Assembly: GCA_028285545.1 (NCBI GenBank)
Contig: JANQPA010000111.1
Location: 1 to 51,816 of the forward strand
Source: Saprospiraceae bacterium
Lineage (GTDB): Bacteria; Bacteroidota; Bacteroidia; Chitinophagales; Saprospiraceae
Length of the DNA stretch: 51,816 nt
Direction of reading: 5' to 3'
Part shown: one piece after another, positions 46,311 through 51,816 of the stretch
Layout: each line of letters opens with the position of its first letter
Position numbering within the stretch: position 1 is the stretch's first letter
The notes under the pieces: generated by a model
The model's input: only the letters and a program-made list of their open reading frames with translations
What the model was told of the DNA's origin: nothing
Database searches by the model: none
Program-made: the position numbers and the translations under genes

Positions 46311-47189
46311 TCAAAGAATTGATTGGATACCCCCTTCTAACTGGTAAAGTTCCATCGCTTGATGGTCTGTCAGTGGCTTATTAAATATTGACAATTCATC
46401 TATTAAGCCGGTAAAATTCAATCCAAGGAAAATATTTGATTTCTCCAACTCCCAGGTAAAAGGATCATCTATTCCGCTTATGGTACCCATTTTTTCACCA
46501 TTCAAGTAAAGGCTTGCCAAACTATTTTCAGTGCCCAAACCATCATAAGTTATAAGCACGTGGGTCCAGGTACTTCTTGTAAATTGCGAGGCCTTAAGAC
46601 TAACAAGTCTTTTTTCAAACTCAACTAAGAAGGGCGAATTCAGGGTGTCTTGTGTCCATTCATTTTTATCTCCTATGACACCCAATCTAAAGTCACGGGG
46701 ATCTTTATCCGTAAAATCAACCCAAATTGATGCATCATTGTAGCTAGCATCAGTGATTTGAATTGGATCTGTATATCCATAGAGATCAATTGCAGGATCA
46801 ACACTTAACCAAAATGAAATGGTGCCAGACCAGTTTTGTGGATTGTAAGCGATGTTATCTTTACTTTTATAAAAAATGACTTTATTACTTTTCTTACCAA
46901 ACTCAAATGCATTACCCATTTGACCTTTTCCTTCAACAATTCCATGATCAACGTTATTCATACCAACCTGGATTTCTTCCAAATTTCTTTTAGAATTAAC
47001 ATATGAGGAATTAGCAGTATATATATTGGCATCTCCCAATGCAAAATCTGCAGTAGTTCCTTTATCAAAAGAAACATAAAAAGTCAGGGCATTTTTTAAG
47101 GTATTTTTGAAACCTGTATTCGAATTAGACTGGCAAGAAAAAAGTTGGAGAAATAATGCTCCAATTAGGATGATATTAAAGCCTTTCAT
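46311..47189 (-). CDS. LamG/concanavalin-like domain lipoprotein
   Basis: A 292-residue protein with a lipoprotein-type leader (MKGFNIILIGALFLQLFSC, Cys19). The rest is one LamG-like beta-sandwich (about 35-285): an early FYVSFDKGTTADFALG string, the ISFWLSVDP and STWTHVLITYDG strands and the end NIFLGLNFTGLIDELSIFNKPL are standard for this fold. LamG domains bind carbohydrates or proteins at the cell surface; nothing in the sequence suggests catalysis. It is a single gene, 116 bases from the start of the altered M14 gene, and may share its message. Confidence 0.88.
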   Translation of the reverse strand: MKGFNIILIGALFLQLFSCQSNSNTGFKNTLKNALTFYVSFDKGTTADFALGDANIYTANSSYVNSKRNLEEIQVGMNNVDHGIVEGKGQMGNAFEFGKKSNKVIFYKSKDNIAYNPQNWSGTISFWLSVDPAIDLYGYTDPIQITDASYNDASIWVDFTDKDPRDFRLGVIGDKNEWTQDTLNSPFLVEFEKRLVSLKASQFTRSTWTHVLITYDGLGTENSLASLYLNGEKMGTISGIDDPFTWELEKSNIFLGLNFTGLIDELSIFNKPLTDHQAMELYQLEGGIQSIL

Positions 47190-47428
47190 GTTTTGTGTAT
47201 TGAATTTTTTGGATGAATTTCTAATCTTTTGAGCTCAAAGGACGAAGGATTAGAAGAAAGTGAATAATCTTATAATTGAGGATTTTTGAGTGCAAGTATG
47301 ATTTTTTTTCAGCTATAAAATTTTTTATTGATATTTATTAAAGTTAGTGTCTAATATATGCTTAGTGCAATCGAAAGGAAGCATTAATACAAATACAATG
47401 TTATAGCCAGTAGCACAGCTGCGATATT

Positions 47429-49627
47429 TTAAAACTGCTTTAAAAAAGTTACTTTAAAGATCCCCTGTTGATCATGCCGCCTTGTTATAAGACCTGTTTC
47501 AGGATCGGATAGCTCCTGACGATTATCATTATACACCAGATAGATGTAAGAAAGCGGGCTGTACTCCCAAACAAATCGACTATTAAATGTAGTTCTTTCA
47601 GATGCAGTATTGTATTGTAAGAATGAGATTAGTTGAACTCTTGGGTTAAGTGCAAGACGCAATTCTGTTCCAATAAGGTGCGTTTCCATGGTTTTACGCT
47701 CTTCTCCCAAATTAGAAAGTCTATTGAATTCATAGTCAGCAGTTAATTGAATGTGAGGCATAGGAGCAAATCTCAATGAAGATGAAACTGTGTTTAGATT
47801 TCCATCAAAGTATCCGCCAAAACTATATGCAGCACTAATGGCAACCTTTCTTGAGAAGTCGCCGACGTAACTAAAGCGATGACTGGTGTATTTGTAATCA
47901 CCAGGAAGAATATCAATCCCTACTGGGGAAAAAGTATTTCGTAAAGACTGCCAGTTGGTGCGTATTCTGTAGGAAAATTCACTGCCATTTTGAAGTATAA
48001 GATAAAATGGGGAGTAACTAATAAAACCTTCCCTAAAAGAAAGATCATCCAGATAGTGATAAAAAAAGGTGGTAATACCCGGACTATATTGTCGAATGAA
48101 TTTTGGAAGCCATTTGGGGCGCAATTTTAATTCAAATGCTGGGCTAGTCAATAAGTAATTATTGGCACTGATAAAACCAGCCCTTGGATTATATTCAGAA
48201 GTAACAAAGGCTTGTACATGCCCCAGATAAATCCAATTATTGGAAAAGTACGTCCACGTTGCTCCTGAAAGCCCTTGGTCATTAATGGCACCTGAAGATT
48301 TTGAACCTGACACCATCCAGAAAGAATTAATTTGCTGGGTAGGGCGAAAAAATCCATCAACTGTAGCCGTGATATTAGTGGTCGATTGACCTGAGGCATT
48401 CGCCTCATCATGTCTAAAGGTTGCCATTCCTCCAATGCGACCTTGAGATGAAAAATTGGCGGAATATCTTGCAACTGCAAAATTGGATGCCGGAGTATTC
48501 CCATTTTGTCGTTGCCGGATAGCTAAAAGACCAATGTTTTGTTTTTCATTTCGGTTGGTGAACCGAATCCCAGCATCAATAGGAATAGGATTTCCGGTAT
48601 CATCTAGTCCAATCCTACGGCTAAAAAAGGGTTGTAATTCATCCCAGGCTGCCATGCTGTAGATTTCATTCCCTTCTAAAAAGAACTGCCTTCTTTCGGG
48701 GAATAAAACAGAAAAGCGGGTTAGGTTCACTACTTGGCGATCTACATCGGCCTGTGCAAAATCTGTGTTGAAAGTAAAGTCTAAAACTGAATTGGGACCG
48801 GTGACCCATTTGACTTCACCGCCTACTTTGAAATCTGTGTTTTCTTCTACAACGTCACCGTCAACGGAGACCTTATCATTATTTATGAGTGCATAAGGTA
48901 TAACCTGTACATTTGCAGAAGGGGGCGGCGGCTCAATCCCACTGAGAATAGCCTCGTACGGCATTCGATAAACATTAAAAGCACGGGGCACTGGCGGAAA
49001 TGAAACATATTCATTATTGCTCCTGATGTTTCTTGTTAAAATAATTCCCATTTTGTCACAACCTGGGGGATAACGAAGTGTTTTCCAGGGGATGGCCATT
49101 TCAATTGTCCAAACGGAATCCAAAATTTGGGTTCGAACTTTCCATAAACCAGACCATTCACGGTTGAATATTTGGTCATCCATTACCAAAATTTCGCGCT
49201 GTGTACCATAAGGGTTAGTTTGAAACACCATCGCATTGCGTTTGTCAAGAAACCCATCTATGGCTATCCCAAACAAATCATTTTGGAAATAATTAAAGTC
49301 TCGTTGCATATTTTGGGTCCTGATATCAGCCCTTCCATTAGAAGTTTTACAAATGGCCCCAACGTATAAATATTCCTCGTCAAAGAGAATTCTTGCCTCC
49401 GTAGGCATGCTAGCTGCGGCTCCTTGTTCCGGATCCTTTTGCACAAAAGCCGTGACAGGGGAAGCTCTGAGCCAGCTCACTTCATTCAATTTACCATCAA
49501 TAATGATTGGCTGGGGCGCCCTAACCGCTTGGATCCTTGCGGGCTCTGCTGGGGGGGCAAAAGTGATTTGCGCCAAGCAATTACTTACGGCGAGATTGAT
49601 AAATATCCAAGTGAAAATTTGTTTCAT
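47429..49627 (-). CDS. DUF5916 outer-membrane protein with CBM9-like N-terminal domain
   Basis: A 732-residue exported protein. The signal peptide covers about 1-19 (LAQI). A carbohydrate-binding family-9-like domain follows (about 35-215: IIDGKLNEVSWLRASPV, ILFDEEYLYVGAIC, WTIEMAIPWKTLRYPP), then the DUF5916 domain from about 235, which is rich in beta strands and includes the LFPERRQFFLEGNEIY signature. It ends with an aromatic residue (VTFLKQF), consistent with an outer-membrane beta-barrel. Members are very common in Bacteroidota; the substrate or ligand is unknown. Not near a SusC/SusD pair here. Confidence 0.9.
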   Translation of the reverse strand: MKQIFTWIFINLAVSNCLAQITFAPPAEPARIQAVRAPQPIIIDGKLNEVSWLRASPVTAFVQKDPEQGAAASMPTEARILFDEEYLYVGAICKTSNGRADIRTQNMQRDFNYFQNDLFGIAIDGFLDKRNAMVFQTNPYGTQREILVMDDQIFNREWSGLWKVRTQILDSVWTIEMAIPWKTLRYPPGCDKMGIILTRNIRSNNEYVSFPPVPRAFNVYRMPYEAILSGIEPPPPSANVQVIPYALINNDKVSVDGDVVEENTDFKVGGEVKWVTGPNSVLDFTFNTDFAQADVDRQVVNLTRFSVLFPERRQFFLEGNEIYSMAAWDELQPFFSRRIGLDDTGNPIPIDAGIRFTNRNEKQNIGLLAIRQRQNGNTPASNFAVARYSANFSSQGRIGGMATFRHDEANASGQSTTNITATVDGFFRPTQQINSFWMVSGSKSSGAINDQGLSGATWTYFSNNWIYLGHVQAFVTSEYNPRAGFISANNYLLTSPAFELKLRPKWLPKFIRQYSPGITTFFYHYLDDLSFREGFISYSPFYLILQNGSEFSYRIRTNWQSLRNTFSPVGIDILPGDYKYTSHRFSYVGDFSRKVAISAAYSFGGYFDGNLNTVSSSLRFAPMPHIQLTADYEFNRLSNLGEERKTMETHLIGTELRLALNPRVQLISFLQYNTASERTTFNSRFVWEYSPLSYIYLVYNDNRQELSDPETGLITRRHDQQGIFKVTFLKQF

Positions 49628-49948
49628 ACAGATTGATACTTATGGAGTACATTTTATAACCCTAAATTTTCTCTTATCTCAACCTTCAAGCAAAAGCCTT
49701 AAACATTTTGGGTGCTTTAAAAGAATGCAATACGAATTGTAATTAAATCATATGAAAACACTTAATAAGTGCAACAGTGTTGCAAAAATAGATAAATTAT
49801 TTGTTAATCCAACAGGATTATTTTACGTTGTATGACTCAGGAGAGTCTAAGGAAGGTCAAGCCATTTCTTAAGTAGTTTAATAAATGGACTGTTTTGCGA
49901 AGTATTGACTACAACGCTTAGTGCAAACGCCCTAGGGATGCATAGTCC
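49628..49948. other. Intergenic region with a 15-base palindrome
   Basis: 321 bases between the DUF5916 start and the pseudogene end. It holds a perfect palindrome TGCAACAGTGTTGCA (49770-49784), about 140 bases upstream of the DUF5916 start codon and suited to bind a dimeric regulator. The string TAAGTGCAACA at its left recurs at 50006-50016. No gene is supported and no consensus promoter was identified. Confidence 0.5.
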
Positions 49949-50397
49949 CTACTGCCGATTTGCCAAAGGTGAAAATGGCCATGGAATGGCTATAAATATT
50001 ATTATAAGTGCAACAGAGAACTAAATAAGCATTGTTCTGAATTTTTCTGGGGCTGTTTTTTCCTTTTAGTTTTGGCAGAACCTATGGTGATAATTACTAT
50101 CGTAGTAAACATTACAATAAAATGTAATAAGCCAAAAAAGATTAGTTCCTAATTTGAAATCAAGTTCTTAAAATCAGAAAAATAGTATTGAATGATTGGG
50201 CTATTAACGTAAACGAGAATACCCAAAATAAGCTGAATATGGGCAATAGTTGCTGTCCAATGTCGAATTTTATTATCTAAAAAGGAAAACTCAGATGTAT
50301 AATAATAACCTCGATATGACCGAGCAATAGCATAACACAATGACAGCAGAACAAGCCACCTAAACAAGGAATGAAGAAGAAGTAAAGTTGGGTACAT
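49949..50397 (-). pseudogene. Decayed membrane protein gene (about 150 codons)
   Basis: The intact N-terminal frame (82 codons: MYPTLLLLHSLFRWLVLLS, RHWTATIAHIQLILGILVY) looks like a four-helix membrane protein of Bacteroidota, but stops at a TAG (50149-50151). In the same frame the sequence continues with a plausible third helix (ELIFFGLLHFIVMFTT, then VIITIGSAK). After an A run one base appears missing; the following frame reads EKFRTMLI, a second TAG, then FSVALIIIFIAIPWPFSPLA and ends at a TAG (49949-49951). About 150 codons in all is the length I recall for the family. Two in-frame ambers and one deletion make it a pseudogene unless the sequence is wrong. It sits six bases after the rhodanese gene. 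Confidence 0.75.
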
Positions 50398-50403
50398 AAA
50401 CCT

Positions 50404-50796
50404 TTAATTTGTTCTTTTCTGATTTACTTTATCAATAATAGCTTGCAAGTCGGATAAAGCCCCTCCATTATAAACTTTCTTAAAACCCTTTTCTTTTAGA
50501 ATATTTTTTACTTCTACACTTCGTATGCCATGAGAGCAATAAGTGATGTAAGTCAAAGCGGTGTCCAACTCAACATAGCGTTTTCTAATCGTCCCTAATG
50601 AAATATGCCTTGAACCTTTTATATAACCCGTTTTACGTTCTCTTTTCGTTCTAACATCTAAAATTACAGCACCATTTTCAATCTTCTTGCCCAGGTATTT
50701 ATCAATGGTTGCAAGCCGATAAATTCGATTAAAGATAAAAAAGAGTAGTACCAAAATTCCGAGTACCCCTAATGCGATTAATACTATTTTCTTCAT
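50404..50796 (-). CDS. Membrane-anchored rhodanese-like protein
   Basis: A 130-residue protein with an N-terminal membrane helix (about 4-24) and a rhodanese domain (about 40-125). AVILDVRTKRERKTGYIKGSRH is the family's first motif, and the active-site loop is Cys-Ser-His-Gly-Ile-Arg-Ser in ITYCSHGIRS, so the sulfur-accepting cysteine is present. The anchor probably places the domain in the periplasm. Such proteins carry sulfane sulfur or act as binding modules; the physiological role is unknown. It is the first gene of a leftward pair with the membrane-protein pseudogene. Confidence 0.88.
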   Translation of the reverse strand: MKKIVLIALGVLGILVLLFFIFNRIYRLATIDKYLGKKIENGAVILDVRTKRERKTGYIKGSRHISLGTIRKRYVELDTALTYITYCSHGIRSVEVKNILKEKGFKKVYNGGALSDLQAIIDKVNQKRTN

Positions 50797-50936
50797 GTTT
50801 TAATTAAAGTTTTTAATCATTTTACTTAAGCCGTAAAGAAGCTTACATAAACAAGGTATGAGCATGATTTAACATACATTACTAAAACATAAAGGTCTGT
50901 ATTAACTCAGGTTTTGAGATAGAAGGATTCATGCTA

Positions 50937-51816
50937 TTAGTAGGACTTATCAATCAATTGACGAAATTCGGTAGGTGAAATACCTTCCCGTTTTTTGAAG
51001 AATCGAGAAAAATAAGAAGGGTCGGTATAACCCATTTCATAGGAAATTTCACGGATGGTTAAATTCGACTGATAGAGTAGATATTTTATTTCGGTCAATT
51101 TTACTTCATCGATAAGATGAGATACAGATTTGGAAGTAATAGTTTTTACCGATTTGTTTAGATGATTTGGACTAACATTCATGATCTTAGCAAAGTCAGT
51201 TACTTTTAAATTCTCTTTCACTTTTTCATGCGCTAATTTTCTTAGCTGGTTAGTAATTTTATAGGCTGTACTTTGTCCGGGTATACTATTATGTCTATAC
51301 AATACTTTCAATTCAGTGAGCAAGGTGTAAATATAGGCATGAATAATATCCGGGTTAGGTTTTCCTTCACTTTTAAATTCTATGGTTAAGCGTTGAAGTA
51401 AATTTAAAATGGTAGATTTTGCATAATTGGATATTTCAATTATAGGATAGTTACCAATATTCAAAAATTCAAACTCTAAATTTAAGGGGCGAGTGCCATA
51501 TTTTCCGATAAGTAGATTTGGATGAAAATGGCAGGTATACCCTTTTACATTTTTTGATAATTGCTCTGTGGAAAACACGACACCTGCTTGTAGTGCTACA
51601 ATATTACCAGATGTGATAGTAAATTCTTTAAAACCGATTTTAGTTTTATAAGAGCCTTCCGTTACAAATATAAGGGTATGACTTTTTTCCTTTGAGGGAG
51701 CGATTGGCTTATATACCCTTTCAATTAAATCTTCAATTCTTAAACAGAAAAAATCTTCAATACTTTTTTCAAACAGCTTATTTAATTCAGGGCTGGCATT
51801 GAAGTATTCTTTTCGA
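50937..51816 (-). CDS. AraC family transcriptional regulator (5' end outside window)
   Basis: The C-terminal domain is a standard AraC/XylS pair of helix-turn-helices (about the last 100 residues: LKVTDFAKIMNVSPNHLNKS and LTIREISYEMGYTDPSYFSRFF). A GTG at 51578 would give 213 residues, but the same frame is open without a stop to the right edge at 51816 and reads like the cupin-type sensor domain (for example GFKEFTITSGNIVALQAG), so the true start is beyond the window and at least 293 codons are present. It may regulate nearby genes; the ligand is unknown. Confidence 0.88.
   Translation of the reverse strand, partial: RKEYFNASPELNKLFEKSIEDFFCLRIEDLIERVYKPIAPSKEKSHTLIFVTEGSYKTKIGFKEFTITSGNIVALQAGVVFSTEQLSKNVKGYTCHFHPNLLIGKYGTRPLNLEFEFLNIGNYPIIEISNYAKSTILNLLQRLTIEFKSEGKPNPDIIHAYIYTLLTELKVLYRHNSIPGQSTAYKITNQLRKLAHEKVKENLKVTDFAKIMNVSPNHLNKSVKTITSKSVSHLIDEVKLTEIKYLLYQSNLTIREISYEMGYTDPSYFSRFFKKREGISPTEFRQLIDKSY

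Noticed and set aside
49949-50397. TAG read as an amino acid instead of a stop
   Set aside because: Several clearly intact genes in the window end with TAG (at 1288, 4074 and 12600), and the pseudogene also has a frameshift.

Overview
The window looks like chromosome of a Bacteroidota bacterium, most likely of the Saprospiraceae/Saprospirales type. The signs are a gliding-motility-associated (type B) type IX secretion C-terminal domain, a DUF5916 outer-membrane protein, lipoproteins and exported enzymes typical of the phylum, a SpoIIM/DUF4129/DUF4350/MoxR/DUF58 cluster, and a promoter of the Bacteroidota type (TTTG, 19 bases, TAnnTTTG-like). Taxonomy is inferred from gene content only. No rRNA, tRNA, CRISPR array, prophage or integrase was seen.

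Layout. 1-8.7 kb: end of a probable ABC ATPase and its ABC-2 permease, a CBS-domain protein, a GlsB-type membrane protein, a CoxE-like VWA protein, then a leftward group (M20 peptidase, receiver-only response regulator, small hypothetical, RlmD, RDD protein). 8.7-15.1 kb: a rightward operon SpoIIM-like / DUF4129 / DUF4350 / MoxR / DUF58, divergent from the RDD gene. 15.2-20.3 kb: leftward aldo/keto reductase, class V aminotransferase and BNR-repeat protein, with long hairpins between them. 20.6-26.5 kb: CocE/NonD hydrolase, DUF1186/SEC-C protein, nucleoside-type MFS carrier and YifB/ComM ATPase. 26.6-31.3 kb: a Y1 (REP-associated type) transposase with a frameshifted tail, two poorly characterised proteins, a candidate small RNA and a sulfatase lipoprotein. 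31.4-33.2 kb: serine hydrolase with TPRs. 33.4-39.4 kb: a fatty-acid degradation group (acyl-CoA dehydrogenase, acyl-CoA synthetase, 2,4-dienoyl-CoA reductase). 39.5-49.6 kb: envelope and secreted proteins (TlpA-like lipoprotein, T9SS cargo, an M14 peptidase paired with a catalytically altered M14 paralogue, LamG lipoprotein, DUF5916 protein). 49.9-51.8 kb: a decayed membrane-protein pseudogene, a rhodanese and an AraC regulator cut by the window edge.

Most genes are ordinary. The least explained signal is between genes. Many spacers carry short strings with a 6-10 base period (8 most often), each locus with its own unit, and several spacers form long hairpins (up to 29 perfect pairs), some of which include the stop codon of the neighbouring gene. 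Other points worth a second look are the M14 paralogue in which the HxxE zinc motif reads ExxH, a transposase whose C-terminus continues in another frame after a T8 run, a minus-strand structured RNA candidate with a good terminator, and a membrane-protein gene decayed by two in-frame ambers and a one-base deletion.
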